36,250 nt of DNA, from NCBI GenBank assembly GCA_006226755.1, contig SBGE01000308.1, positions 1 to 36,250 on the forward strand, read 5' to 3'. The translations under genes and the position numbers were made by a program. The notes under the pieces are model-generated. The model was not told the origin of the DNA. It saw only the letters and a program-made list of their open reading frames with translations, and searched no databases. Origin of the DNA: Deltaproteobacteria bacterium (GTDB taxonomy: Bacteria; Bdellovibrionota; Bacteriovoracia; Bacteriovoracales; Bacteriovoracaceae). Shown piece by piece: positions 1 through 9,082 of this stretch (its first letter is position 1; every line of letters starts with the position of its first letter).

Positions 1-982
1 TATTTCTTACTCTACTAGAAGAAACAAGGTTAACTTCATTAGACTTATCATCAGTCAAGAATGGAATAGCTTCTACATTTACTTCTTCAACTCTTTCTTT
101 TTCTGTTAAAGCAACTTTTTTGAAATAAACTTGTGGAACGACTGAAACAGAGGCCTTCGCGACACCAACGTTTCCAGAAACCGATACTCCAACACCAACC
201 TTAAATTCTTTAAAAATAAGGGCCTTTGAAGAAGGTTCTTCTTCAAGTGATTTACCAATTTCAGATGCTAGACCGTTGAGAACAGTTTGTGCTTTTTGAG
301 CGATTGGACTCAAGTCATTATTCTTTTGGTAGAAAGTCTTTCTTGTCCATTCAAGTCTAACTCTGACATCTCCGCCAACACTTACAAACAATCCACTAAC
401 CTTACCATCTGCAGAAACCGAAAGATCGAGCCTAATTTTGTAAGGTCTATAGGCTTGAGGAGCAGATGCTTCAGCACCTTTTGCTACTTCATAAAACTTC
501 TGAACTTTATCTGTAAGTTGAGATCTAAGATTAGCCGCATCTTTTACCTTTCCAGACTCAATGAGTGAGTTGATGAAAGGATCAAGCCCAGCAAGAGCAT
601 CATTTAAAGATTTTGCATCTGAGAAGTCTAAAGTCTCTACATTATCTTCTGTCTCAATAAGTTCTTTATTACCAGATCTCTTTTTCCAGATAAGTTCAAT
701 TCCTTTAGATCCACCCCAAGAAAGAATTCCAAGTTTTCCTTTAAGTGTTAGTCCAAGAATTGTTTTCATGTGATCAAGATACCAACCTTGTTTTTCACCA
801 TCAGCTTTCTCCAAAGCATAAGTTTGCGCTTGGTGAAGGCTGTGCATGCTTTCATCAATGTCGTAGCTTGATTTTTCTTCGTTGTTTTTTGTGTCAGCTC
901 CAAAATACCATTCAGAAGGAAGACCTGCTGAAAGGGCATTGAAACTCATGACTAGTGCTATAAGGGCAATATACTTTTTCAT
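1..982 (-). CDS. Secreted protein of unknown function, C-terminus cut by window edge
   Basis: The frame stays open from the ATG at 982 to the window edge (327 codons), so the ORF track missed it. The N-terminus starts MKKYIALIALVM and ends its hydrophobic stretch with NALSA, a typical signal peptidase I site, so the product is probably periplasmic or in the outer membrane. The mature part alternates polar and hydrophobic residues (for example KIRLDLSVSADGK), which suggests beta structure. I recognise no family. It starts 3 nt after the stop of the lipoprotein gene at 986-1339 on the same strand, so the two are probably co-transcribed. Secretion is inferred from the signal peptide; function is unknown. 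Confidence 0.8.
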   Translation of the reverse strand, partial: MKKYIALIALVMSFNALSAGLPSEWYFGADTKNNEEKSSYDIDESMHSLHQAQTYALEKADGEKQGWYLDHMKTILGLTLKGKLGILSWGGSKGIELIWKKRSGNKELIETEDNVETLDFSDAKSLNDALAGLDPFINSLIESGKVKDAANLRSQLTDKVQKFYEVAKGAEASAPQAYRPYKIRLDLSVSADGKVSGLFVSVGGDVRVRLEWTRKTFYQKNNDLSPIAQKAQTVLNGLASEIGKSLEEEPSSKALIFKEFKVGVGVSVSGNVGVAKASVSVVPQVYFKKVALTEKERVEEVNVEAIPFLTDDKSNEVNLVSSSRVRN

Positions 983-985
983 GAT

Positions 986-1339
986 TTATTTCCTTTTTTT
1001 GTAAATCAGGATGAAGGCAGGTTCAGCTTCCGCTTTAAGAACGTTGCCAAGACCAAGGCCAGCTTTAGCAGCAAGGCCAACTTCTACAGCATCAAGTTTC
1101 CAAGAATTGGTTTCAGCTTTTTCAACTTTTGATAAAGCTTTCAAGGTTTCTTTCTTGGTGTACTTCATTGCGCGAGCGTTGTACTTCTTGAACTGTTTGC
1201 CTGGAAAGCTGATCTCTTTGAGCTCTCCATTTCCATCCAGTCCAACAAAAGGAATGTCATTTGCTTTTTCTTTACAACTCGTTGCAACACCCAGTGTGGC
1301 AAGAAGAGCAAAGATCTTTAAGGCTTGTTTCCACTTCAT
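986..1339 (-). CDS. Small putative lipoprotein
   Basis: A 117-residue protein with a basic start (MKWKQ), a hydrophobic segment and a Cys at residue 22 (GVATSC). This resembles a lipoprotein signal peptide, though the lipobox is not canonical. The rest is rich in Lys and Ala, with a small Gly/Ala stretch (GLAAKAGLGLGNV) near the C-terminus. No family is recognised. It is the first gene of a probable two-gene unit with the secreted protein at 1-982, from which it is separated by 3 nt. The plus-strand ORF over the same bases has no plausible features and is treated as a shadow. Confidence 0.75.
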   Translation of the reverse strand: MKWKQALKIFALLATLGVATSCKEKANDIPFVGLDGNGELKEISFPGKQFKKYNARAMKYTKKETLKALSKVEKAETNSWKLDAVEVGLAAKAGLGLGNVLKAEAEPAFILIYKKRK

Positions 1340-1620
1340 AAATCTCTCCCTAGATTGGTTTGATTCTAATTATTTTTAAAAGTTTGATAAGTCAAACAAA
1401 AGTTTTCTATGTCGTACTGCGTTTTCTCTGTCTCTTGTAAAATATGAAAATTTATAAGCAAAGTAGAGTCTTTGTTCTGTTGAATCGGTTAAGGATTCAT
1501 CAGGAATTGTCAGGGTTTGCTTTGACACAAGGTAAGTCTAATGGAGTGATGTGTTAATTGGAGATATGACTAATAAGAGAGGAATAGCAAAAAGCTCCTT
1601 CTTTTTGTAGACTACGTTTT

Positions 1621-1974
1621 ATGAAAATATTCCATATTGTAAACAAAGATGAGTGGCATCAGGCCAAACAAAAAGGATCTTACCATCCTCCAACTTTGGA
1701 TCATGAAGGTTTCATTCATTGTTCTAAGGCCGATCAATTATTAGGCGTGGCCAATTCGTTTTTCAAGGGGCAAGACCACCTAGTGATTCTTAGAATTGAT
1801 CAAGCTTTAGTTGGACCTGAAGTGAAAATTGAACCGCCACTTGAAGCTCCTATGAGTAATATTCTTTTTCCTCATATTTATGGTGAGTTGAATTTGGATT
1901 GTGTGGAAGCTGAAATCGATTTTAAGTGTCAACCTGATGGAAGTTTCAAACTTCCTGAAAATCTTTTGGACTAA
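1621..1974 (+). CDS. DUF952 family protein
   Basis: A 117-residue cytoplasmic protein. It shows the hallmark pieces of the DUF952 family: an N-terminal FHIV strand, the GFIHCS motif around residues 30-35, and FPHIYGEL around residues 82-89. Length fits the family (about 110 aa). The biochemical role of DUF952 is not established; structural resemblance to ADP-ribosyltransferase-like folds has been suggested for relatives, but I cannot show activity here. There is no Shine-Dalgarno sequence before the ATG. A TAGACT box lies 7 nt upstream, so the mRNA may be leaderless. The small lipoprotein gene follows 2 nt after its stop. The 281-bp stretch upstream (1340-1620) shows no other gene. Confidence 0.85.
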   Translation: MKIFHIVNKDEWHQAKQKGSYHPPTLDHEGFIHCSKADQLLGVANSFFKGQDHLVILRIDQALVGPEVKIEPPLEAPMSNILFPHIYGELNLDCVEAEIDFKCQPDGSFKLPENLLD

Positions 1975-1976
1975 AA

Positions 1977-2159
1977 ATGAAAAAACTATTCTCTCTTATT
2001 CTTCTTGTCACTCTATGTGCTTGTTCCACAACTAAAGATGGAAAAGTTGTAATCGATACTAAGAAAGTTGATAACACTGTCGAGGATGCAACTCAGAAAA
2101 TCAAAAAGAGAAAGGACTATTGTTCTCCGCTTGATAAGTCACTCGGGAAGTGCGAGTAA
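1977..2159 (+). CDS. Small lipoprotein
   Basis: A 60-residue protein with a classic short signal peptide (MKKLFSLILLVTL) followed by CAC, with the lipidated Cys probably at residue 16. The mature part is about 45 charged residues, with two further Cys near the C-terminus (DYCSPLDKSLGKCE). It is probably anchored to the inner or outer membrane. It starts 2 nt after the DUF952 gene and is probably translated from the same mRNA. No family is recognised; such short entericidin-sized lipoproteins are common and usually uncharacterised. Confidence 0.75.
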   Translation: MKKLFSLILLVTLCACSTTKDGKVVIDTKKVDNTVEDATQKIKKRKDYCSPLDKSLGKCE

Positions 2160-2233
2160 GAAGACTTAAACAGTCGGGAAAATCTTATTTCAGCCACTTG
2201 CTATAGGCTGATTAAAACATAATCTTACATTTT

Positions 2234-2262
2234 TTGAACCGTATCTTGGGTTCGCGGACAAT
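2234..2262 (+). promoter_or_regulatory. Putative sigma-70 promoter for M14 peptidase (leaderless)
   Basis: TTGAAC (2234-2239) and GACAAT (2257-2262) are separated by exactly 17 nt. The expected start of transcription falls on or next to the ATG at 2269, so the mRNA would have essentially no leader. The -10 matches the consensus at only four of six positions, so this is a moderate call. Confidence 0.4.
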
Positions 2263-2268
2263 GGAGTG

Positions 2269-3282
2269 ATGAAAACATTTATCACTCTACTTCTTTTTTC
2301 CCTTTTCACTCCTCTTACTTATGGAATCTGTGTCCACGAAAAAAAGCTGTCTGGTTTTGAGTTATTGGATTCTTTGACACATGAATCAGCTTCTCAGTTC
2401 CATGTTGAAGTTGATGGAGTTTTCTATCCCATGAATAAAATTCCTAAGCTTAATCCAGCTAAAGAATATTCTGTTCAATGGGGACACAGTAAAGCTATCA
2501 GTGGCTATGATGATAAATATGTTAAATATTATCGCTATTCTCGAGTACAAGAATTCATCGAAATTCATCGGCAGGCATTAACTCAAAAGGGATATACAAT
2601 TTCTATCATTGGGAAGTCTGTAGAAGGTAGAAATCTTTATTCAATTTATCCAAATACAATTGATACATCCAAGAAAATGGTTTTGATGTATGGAAGGCAT
2701 CATGGAGATGAAGGAACAGCAAACTGGATAATCGAAGGGTTTGTTGAAAAGTTACTTTCTAATAACGATTTTTTTGATCGTTTTCAATTGATACTTTATC
2801 CAATGGTGAATCCTGATGGAGCTGAGGCACAGAAAAGATACAATAGTCGTGGAAGAGATTTGAATCGCGTTTGGTATTCCTCTCCTTCGAGATCCAAAGA
2901 TGAAGTGGCCATCATTCAGACACATCTCAAGTCAATATACTTAGATAAAGGATATCTTCCGATCATCGCACTAGACATGCATGGTTCGTTTACTCAAGAT
3001 TTTATCTATCGCGTAGATCGCTCTTTTAGAGATCTTCCATTCTTTAATACCCAACAGAATTTTATCGATGAACTTGGCTCCAGAGATCGTTGGCAAGCTG
3101 GTACTTATGATCTATCCAATGGTGATCCTCAGATGGCGAGAATTTATCTGGTTCGAGACTTTGGGATTAACGCCCTTACACATGAAACTCCAAGAGATAT
3201 TGCCAAAAATGGAGAGCGAAGCCTCGAGACTTTGAAATCTCAAGGCCGAGATGTATATGAGTCGATTTTGACTCTTTATTGA
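2269..3282 (+). CDS. Secreted M14 family zinc carboxypeptidase
   Basis: This is a metallocarboxypeptidase, expected to remove C-terminal residues from peptides (perhaps cell-wall peptides) outside the cytoplasm. A signal peptide (KTFITLLLFSLFTPLTYG) precedes the enzyme. The zinc site is HxxE within RHHGDEGTANW (about residues 145-148), plus the His of LDMHGS (about 238). The substrate-binding RDLNR follows, and the catalytic Glu lies in LTHETP (about 306). All key M14 residues are present. The ORF track starts at GTG 2266; I prefer ATG 2269 because a promoter-like pair places the transcript start there and no good Shine-Dalgarno exists. The stop lies 1 nt from the convergent solute-binding gene. 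Substrate specificity cannot be told from sequence. Confidence 0.88.
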   Translation: MKTFITLLLFSLFTPLTYGICVHEKKLSGFELLDSLTHESASQFHVEVDGVFYPMNKIPKLNPAKEYSVQWGHSKAISGYDDKYVKYYRYSRVQEFIEIHRQALTQKGYTISIIGKSVEGRNLYSIYPNTIDTSKKMVLMYGRHHGDEGTANWIIEGFVEKLLSNNDFFDRFQLILYPMVNPDGAEAQKRYNSRGRDLNRVWYSSPSRSKDEVAIIQTHLKSIYLDKGYLPIIALDMHGSFTQDFIYRVDRSFRDLPFFNTQQNFIDELGSRDRWQAGTYDLSNGDPQMARIYLVRDFGINALTHETPRDIAKNGERSLETLKSQGRDVYESILTLY

Positions 3283-3283
3283 T

Positions 3284-4288
3284 CTATTTGAAAAAGATTG
3301 AAGCGAATCCGTCTCGTAATTCTTTACGTTTCCTATTCACAGAATCGATGACCATATCATCCCACCTGAAAGAACCTTTCATGAGTTCTGTTAGAGGTTT
3401 TCCCCCTTTAGGAGGAGCATGACTTGGGAAAGGAGAATAGCTGTAGGCATCGACCATGATTTTTTGAGCCTCTTCACTGAAAAACCATTTCACGACATCC
3501 TTCAAAAATGGTTTTTGCTTTTTCCTTTTGGGAAGAGCGAGAACATTCTGTTGAATTATGACACCATCACTTGGATAAATAATCTTCAAATCTTTTTCTT
3601 CATCCATATAACGAAGCATAATGTCCATTGTTAACCAACCGATGTCACGTTTTCCTGATTTGAGAGCTTGATAAACAGTCCCATTACCACCATTCGAAAT
3701 GGTTTTATTTTCTCTTAGACCTTGAACAAAATCCCATCCGTAATGATGTTGAAGCATGGCGAGAGTTGTAAAATTAGTCCCACTGGATAGAGGGTTTCCA
3801 ATAGCAATGCGTTTCATCCATTTTGGTGAGGAGAGTTCTTTAAATGACTTTGGAGCTTCAGAAGGAATAATCTTTTTACTGTTGTAGACAGGAACGGTTA
3901 CTGGAACACTGAAACTCGCGAAGAGATTACTCTTGTTTTTAAACTCATCTGGAATTTCTGCAATGAGATTTTGATCAATTGGAGAGAAGTATCCCTGCTT
4001 CGCTTTTTCCTGCATCCACAGTCTTGAGGTGGCAATGATTATATCAGCGTTGATCTCTCCATCGGTCAAAATTTGAGTATCAGATTTTCCGGCGATCTCT
4101 TCACTGCCATCCTTGTACCAGTGAAACTCAATTTCGGGAAACTTCGCTTTTAGTTTTTCATTAATTTCATCGACAGTTCCTTTCCATAGAGAACTATATA
4201 TCCATACTCTCTTTACTTCTGGAGCTTTTTTTTCCTGATTACAAGAGATCAAAAGAAAAGGAATCAATACAAGTAAAAACTTTTTCAT
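3284..4288 (-). CDS. ABC transporter solute-binding lipoprotein (family 1 / iron-type)
   Basis: A 334-residue lipoprotein: signal peptide MKKFLLVLIPFLLISC with the lipidated Cys at 16. The mature protein has the layout of family 1 extracellular solute-binding proteins of the Fe3+/thiamine/2-aminoethylphosphonate type: an early VWIYSSLW strand, INADIIIATS near residue 80, FASFSVPVTVPVYNSKKI before the hinge, and a C-terminal WFFSEEAQKIM helix followed by YSPFPSHAPP. It should deliver a small ligand to an inner-membrane ABC importer, but no permease or ATPase lies beside it. Its ATG overlaps the paaZ stop by 4 nt, so translation is probably coupled to paaZ. The ligand is unknown. Confidence 0.82.
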   Translation of the reverse strand: MKKFLLVLIPFLLISCNQEKKAPEVKRVWIYSSLWKGTVDEINEKLKAKFPEIEFHWYKDGSEEIAGKSDTQILTDGEINADIIIATSRLWMQEKAKQGYFSPIDQNLIAEIPDEFKNKSNLFASFSVPVTVPVYNSKKIIPSEAPKSFKELSSPKWMKRIAIGNPLSSGTNFTTLAMLQHHYGWDFVQGLRENKTISNGGNGTVYQALKSGKRDIGWLTMDIMLRYMDEEKDLKIIYPSDGVIIQQNVLALPKRKKQKPFLKDVVKWFFSEEAQKIMVDAYSYSPFPSHAPPKGGKPLTELMKGSFRWDDMVIDSVNRKRKELRDGFASIFFK

Positions 4289-6321
4289 GGCTTCTTCGCC
4301 ACCATTGTTAGAATTGTAGCAAGAGCTGCCGTTTCTCCCTCATTATCGATGACATCAACTTGCCATTTGACGATACCTCTTGGAATTTCATCTTCTCTGT
4401 CTTCTTGGGCGATCTTTTCTTTACAAGTCAATTTGACCTGCATGGTTGCTCCAACATACATCGGTTTGATGAATCTGAGTTCATCAATACCATAATTGGC
4501 CAGGACTGGACCTTTTGGAGGATCGACGAACAGACCAGCCGCAGCTGAAATAATGAAATAACCATGGGCCACTTGGGAGTCAAAAAGTGTATTTGAAAAA
4601 TCACTATCGGCCTTATGTGCGTAGAAATGATCACCACTTAAATTGGCGAAGGCATCAATATCTTCTTTTGTGATTTCTCTGGCATTTGTTGTAAGTGTGT
4701 CGCCAATATTAAGTTCTTCAAAATATTTTCTGAAGGGGTGAACATCAAATTCAGGTCTAGCTCCACCTGGTTGGTAAACCTTAGTGACTTTGGTCAGTGT
4801 GGTCGGATGACCTTGAATGGCCGTTCTTTGCATGTAATGAAAAACTCCGCGTATTCCGCCCATTTCTTCTCCACCACCAGCTCGACCTGGTCCACCGTGT
4901 ACAAGTTGTGGCATTGGAGAACCGTGACCTGTACTTTCTTTGGAACAGTCTTTATTCAAAATTAGAAGACGACCGTGGGAGGAAGCACATCCCATCACCA
5001 TGTCGGTAGCAAACTGATCATCTGCTGTGATGATAGATCCAACTAGTGATCCTTGGCCCATCCTCGCCAACTGAATGGCCTCCTCTCTGCCTTCGTAAGG
5101 AATGAGGGTCGTGACAGGACCGAATGCCTCTATGTCATGGACATCTGTGTTTTTGAATGGATCTTCGCAACGTAGAACAGTAGGTGGAACGAAGGCACCT
5201 TTTTGTCTATCTCCACCTAGAAGTTCAAAGGCTTCATTTTGGTAAACAACTTCACACGACTTTCTTAGTTCAGATATTTTTGAAAGAACTTCATTTCTTT
5301 GGTCAATAGAGGCAAGCGGTCCCATGCGAACACCTTCTACAGTTGGGTCACCAATTGTAGTTTTCTCTAATCTTTTGGAAAGTGCTTCACCGACTGCTTC
5401 TATCATATTTTTAGGAACAATCGTTCTTCTGATCGCGGTACATTTTTGTCCTGCTTTGACAGTGATTTCTTTTGCCACTTCTTTGATGAAAATTTCAAAC
5501 TCTTCTGAACCTGGTTTGACATCTTCTCCCAAAATACAACAGTTGAGAGAGTCTGCTTCCATGTTGAATGGTACAGAGTGCTCAACTATATTTTTATGTG
5601 ACTTGAGCATCTTGCCGGTCGAGGCCGAGCCAGTAAAGGTCACCACGTCTTGATTGGTGACATGATCAAGAATGCCACGAGCAGATCCACAAATGAGTTG
5701 GATTGAACCTTCTGGAAAAATATTACTTGCGATGATTTCTTTCACAACAGCTTCTGTCAGATAAGATGTTGCCGTCGCTGGTTTGACGACTGCAGGAACA
5801 CCTGCAAGAAGGTTGACCGCGATTTTTTCAAGCATTCCCCAGACAGGAAAATTAAAAGCATTAATATGGATAGCAACACCTTCTTTAGGCACATAAATAT
5901 GATGACCGATAAAGCTTCCACCTTTGGAAAGGATTTCAGGTTTTCCATCAACATAAAAAGGGGTGTCTGGCATTTCTCGTCTTCCCTTGGAAGACATGAC
6001 AAACAAATTTCCAATACCGCCTTCAATATCAATCCACGAATCAATTTTGGTGGCCCCTGTCTGGTAACTAATGCGATAAAACTCCTCTTTTTTCGAAAGA
6101 AGATGCATGGCCAAGGCCTTTAATCTTCTTCCACGGTCGTGAAAAGTGAGCTTTCTTAAATTATGGTTTCCTACATTTCGGGCATAATGAAGAACTGAAC
6201 CCAGATCAATTCCTTCACTTGAAGCATAAGCAACAACTTCACCAGTTGAAGCATTCAGAAGTGCAGAGCCTTCGCCTTTACCTTCAGTCCACTTACCTTC
6301 CACGTAGTTCATAAGTTTCAT
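4285..6321 (-). CDS. paaZ: PaaZ-type bifunctional aldehyde dehydrogenase / enoyl-CoA hydratase
   Basis: A 678-residue fusion, nearly the same length as E. coli PaaZ (681). Residues 1-520 are an aldehyde dehydrogenase with the catalytic Glu at 255 (NMEADS) and Cys at 294 (AGQKCTAIRR), matching E256 and C295 of E. coli. Residues 525-675 are a MaoC-like hotdog hydratase with D564 and H569 in LSGDHFYAH. In the phenylacetate pathway the hydratase domain opens oxepin-CoA and the dehydrogenase oxidises the resulting aldehyde. No other paa gene lies in this window, so the pathway is inferred from family only. AAAGGA precedes the ATG. The gene is divergent from the CoA-transferase family gene and coupled to the downstream solute-binding lipoprotein. 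Confidence 0.92.
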   Translation of the reverse strand: MKLMNYVEGKWTEGKGEGSALLNASTGEVVAYASSEGIDLGSVLHYARNVGNHNLRKLTFHDRGRRLKALAMHLLSKKEEFYRISYQTGATKIDSWIDIEGGIGNLFVMSSKGRREMPDTPFYVDGKPEILSKGGSFIGHHIYVPKEGVAIHINAFNFPVWGMLEKIAVNLLAGVPAVVKPATATSYLTEAVVKEIIASNIFPEGSIQLICGSARGILDHVTNQDVVTFTGSASTGKMLKSHKNIVEHSVPFNMEADSLNCCILGEDVKPGSEEFEIFIKEVAKEITVKAGQKCTAIRRTIVPKNMIEAVGEALSKRLEKTTIGDPTVEGVRMGPLASIDQRNEVLSKISELRKSCEVVYQNEAFELLGGDRQKGAFVPPTVLRCEDPFKNTDVHDIEAFGPVTTLIPYEGREEAIQLARMGQGSLVGSIITADDQFATDMVMGCASSHGRLLILNKDCSKESTGHGSPMPQLVHGGPGRAGGGEEMGGIRGVFHYMQRTAIQGHPTTLTKVTKVYQPGGARPEFDVHPFRKYFEELNIGDTLTTNAREITKEDIDAFANLSGDHFYAHKADSDFSNTLFDSQVAHGYFIISAAAGLFVDPPKGPVLANYGIDELRFIKPMYVGATMQVKLTCKEKIAQEDREDEIPRGIVKWQVDVIDNEGETAALATILTMVAKKP

Positions 6322-6464
6322 GGATATTTCCTTTAAAAATGATGTTTATCAGCGATTTAAAAATATAATGAGTTTAAATTCTGCCTATAAAGATGACAAA
6401 TGAAACACTGTGCATCATGCCGGTATATTTACCTTAAGTCATAATGTGCGCCACAGGAGTTAGA

Positions 6465-8633
6465 ATGAGCACGAATTATTTCAGTAATGCGGACCAGTGT
6501 GTCGAAGAAACCATCGCAAAATTAGGCAAAAAGATAGTTATGGGAATTCCTCTGGCGCTGGGAAAACCAAACCATATCGTGAATGCCTTTTATCGCAAGG
6601 CTAAAAAAGACAAGTCCATCAGTTTAAAAATTGTGACTGCTCTTACTCTTGGACATTTAAAAGGGAAATCCTTACTTGAAAGTCGTTTCATCGAACCATT
6701 CAGTGATCGACTGTTTGAAGACTACCCAGATTTTGATTACGCCCTCGATCGTGCCAAGGGAAAAATACCATCAAACATTGAAATTTATGAGTTTTACTTT
6801 CCGGCTGGTAAGCAGATTGGAAATGAGTATGCTCAGCAAAATTATATCTCCAGCAATTATACTCATGTCGCAAGGGACATGATGGATCATGGTGTGAATG
6901 TTCTGGCTCAAATGGTGCATAAAAGAAGCGAGAATGGAGAAACAACTTTCTCTTTATCGTGCAATCCGGATGTAACGGTTGATTTGGTCCCTCTGATGAT
7001 GAAAAAAGAAAAAGAGACTGGTGAAAAAGTAGCTTTTCTTGCTCAGGTCAATAATAACTTGCCCTATATGTATGGAGATGCTGTCGTTCCTGAAAGTTTT
7101 TTCACAGATGTGGTTGAAAGTCCTGATCTGAAATTCAAACTTTTTGGTCCTCCAAAAATGGCGGTTTCTGATGCTGACTTCATGATCGGGTTGAATGCTT
7201 CTGCTTTGGTTAAAGATGGCGGGGCGATTCAAGTCGGAATTGGAGCACTTGGTGACGCTGTCAATTATGGACTTATTCTTAGAGAAAAAGAAAATGATCT
7301 CTATCGAAATGTTTTGAAAGATACCGGCATTTCCATGAAATTCGCAGAAGTCATCAATAAAGTAGGAAGTGTCGATAAATTTCAAGAGGGGCTTTTTGGA
7401 GCAACTGAGATGTTTGTCGATGGTTTTATGGACCTCTACAATGCAGGTGTCATTAAGAAGAAAGTTTATAATGATATTCATATTCAACGATTGTTGAATG
7501 AGAAAAAAATCAAGCCTGAGTTTGACAAAAATATTGTGGATCATCTTCTTGAAGCTGGAGCTATCCATCATCACTTACGTGAAAGTGATGTGGAATATCT
7601 CAAACGTTTTGGAATCCTGAAAGCAGGAGTTGAGTTCAAAGAAGGAAAACTTTATCTTTTGGGTGAAGAGCCCGTCGTTGCAGATCTTGATAACCTTGAT
7701 ACCAAAGATAAAATTTTGGATCATTTCCTTGGGAATTATCTGAAAGATGGTCATGTCATACATGGTGGATTTTTTCTGGGGCCAAATAAGTTTTACAATT
7801 GGTTGAACTCACTAAGCGAAGATGAGAGAAAATTGTTTTTTATGACCAGCGTTGGAGGAATCAATCAACTGTATTGGAGTGAAACAATTGATACTCTTCA
7901 AAGGAAAGATGCTCGATTTATCAATACTTGTCTCTATGTGACTATGAATGGCGGCGTCTGTTCTGATGGATTGGAAAATGGTGAAATCATTTCAGGCGTA
8001 GGGGGGCAGTATAATTTTGTGGCCATGTCTCATGCCATTCCTGGAGGGCGATCAATACTGAAACTCAGAGCAACCAGGTATGACGGTAAAAAACTTCAAT
8101 CTAATATTATGTGGAACTATGGACATATAACCATTCCAAGACATTTGCGAGACTTGATTGTGACGGAGTATGGTATTGCGGATCTCAGAGGAAAGGCCGA
8201 TAAAGATATCATCAAAGAACTTCTAAAAATAACTGATAGTCGATTCCAAGAAGAATTGCTCAGTATTGCAAAGAAGTATAAAAAAGTTGAAAAGAATTGG
8301 CAGATTCCCAAAGAATTTTGCCAAAATACTCCAGATTATGTGACTTCGAAACTTAAGCCTTATAAAGAGAAAGGTTATTTTGACAAGTTCCCGTTTGGTA
8401 CTGATTTTACTGAAGAGGAAATCATTATTGGGGGAGCTTTGAAAAAACTAAAAAAGGCCACTGCTAGAAAACCTAGAGCAATAAAAATTCTTTTAAGTAA
8501 TCTTGTTGCGAGTCCTAGAGTGAAGGGACAAGAAAAGTATTTGGAGAGAATGAATCTTCTGAAGCCGAAAGGATTCAAGGAAAGATTCTTTCAAAAATTG
8601 CTGCTTAGAAGTTTGAATGGAGAGTTTAATTAA
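6465..8633 (+). CDS. Acetyl-CoA hydrolase / CoA-transferase family protein
   Basis: A large (722 aa) member of the acetyl-CoA hydrolase/transferase family, which moves or hydrolyses CoA thioesters. The C-terminal half carries the family signature: GICSD-like GGVCSDGLENG, ISGVGGQYNF, SHAIPGGRSI and VTEYGIADLRGK. The N-terminal half includes GGAIQVGIGALGDAVNYG. It is longer than classical members (about 430-630 aa), with an added central segment and a basic C-terminal tail. The ORF track starts at ATG 6444; I chose ATG 6465 because AGGAG (6455-6459) sits 5 nt before it. It is divergent from paaZ across about 140 bp, suggesting a shared role in acyl-CoA metabolism. The exact substrate is unknown. 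Confidence 0.85.
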   Translation: MSTNYFSNADQCVEETIAKLGKKIVMGIPLALGKPNHIVNAFYRKAKKDKSISLKIVTALTLGHLKGKSLLESRFIEPFSDRLFEDYPDFDYALDRAKGKIPSNIEIYEFYFPAGKQIGNEYAQQNYISSNYTHVARDMMDHGVNVLAQMVHKRSENGETTFSLSCNPDVTVDLVPLMMKKEKETGEKVAFLAQVNNNLPYMYGDAVVPESFFTDVVESPDLKFKLFGPPKMAVSDADFMIGLNASALVKDGGAIQVGIGALGDAVNYGLILREKENDLYRNVLKDTGISMKFAEVINKVGSVDKFQEGLFGATEMFVDGFMDLYNAGVIKKKVYNDIHIQRLLNEKKIKPEFDKNIVDHLLEAGAIHHHLRESDVEYLKRFGILKAGVEFKEGKLYLLGEEPVVADLDNLDTKDKILDHFLGNYLKDGHVIHGGFFLGPNKFYNWLNSLSEDERKLFFMTSVGGINQLYWSETIDTLQRKDARFINTCLYVTMNGGVCSDGLENGEIISGVGGQYNFVAMSHAIPGGRSILKLRATRYDGKKLQSNIMWNYGHITIPRHLRDLIVTEYGIADLRGKADKDIIKELLKITDSRFQEELLSIAKKYKKVEKNWQIPKEFCQNTPDYVTSKLKPYKEKGYFDKFPFGTDFTEEEIIIGGALKKLKKATARKPRAIKILLSNLVASPRVKGQEKYLERMNLLKPKGFKERFFQKLLLRSLNGEFN

Positions 8634-8635
8634 CT

Positions 8636-9076
8636 CTATTCGGCGTCGCTCAGATACATTGAGCTCATAAACATGACCGGAAAGCTCACGACTTCTCTCC
8701 AGTAGTATTCGAGATCATCGTGCCAGTTGGCATCGCATTCCTTTCCCGCCATGATAAGGGCTTCTATCCAATAATAGTAATTATGAGGGTGGATGTTCAT
8801 ATTTTTCTTGTTATGTGTTTTACATAACCTCAAAAATTGAACACGAGCATTTTTATCATCGCCACTGATATAACCAAACATGAAGTCAAGTCCGTCAATA
8901 ATGACTTCCTCTTGCTTTTCAAAATCTGTATTTTTGAAATATTCCTTGATACTAGGTTTGAGATAGAAGAGGTATTTATAAAATCTCTCGGCAAAGAACT
9001 TGTGGCTGGCTGCTCGATAATAACTATCTTTGACCAGATCAACTTTTTCTTCCCATGACTTCTTTCTTGCTTTCAT
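8636..9076 (-). CDS. Divergent single-domain globin
   Basis: A 146-residue, mostly helical protein with the globin layout: an N-terminal SYYRAASHKFFAERFY (A/B helices), LKPSIKEYF before the E region, and FLRLCKTHNKKNMNIHPHNYYYW around the proximal site. His88 is the best candidate for the haem-binding proximal His, with the HPHNY segment matching the region after the F helix in bacterial globins. It should bind haem and act on O2 or NO, or sense them; the role cannot be told. It is convergent with the CoA-transferase family gene (2 nt apart). No Shine-Dalgarno precedes the ATG; a promoter-like pair ends 6 nt upstream, so the mRNA may be leaderless. Confidence 0.75.
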   Translation of the reverse strand: MKARKKSWEEKVDLVKDSYYRAASHKFFAERFYKYLFYLKPSIKEYFKNTDFEKQEEVIIDGLDFMFGYISGDDKNARVQFLRLCKTHNKKNMNIHPHNYYYWIEALIMAGKECDANWHDDLEYYWREVVSFPVMFMSSMYLSDAE

Positions 9077-9082
9077 CTCTTC

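Noticed and set aside
1011-1379. 122-aa plus-strand ORF
   Set aside because: Antisense to the small lipoprotein gene, which has a signal peptide and operon context.
1566-1610. 14-codon ORF after GGAG upstream of DUF952
   Set aside because: Too short to support, with no conservation evidence available.
6364-6369. TATAAT between paaZ and the CoA-transferase gene
   Set aside because: No -35 at proper spacing on either strand; AT-rich region.
6954-7574. 206-aa minus-strand ORF
   Set aside because: It lies wholly inside the CoA-transferase family gene, which has clear family motifs; the antisense product is low-complexity and has no start signal.
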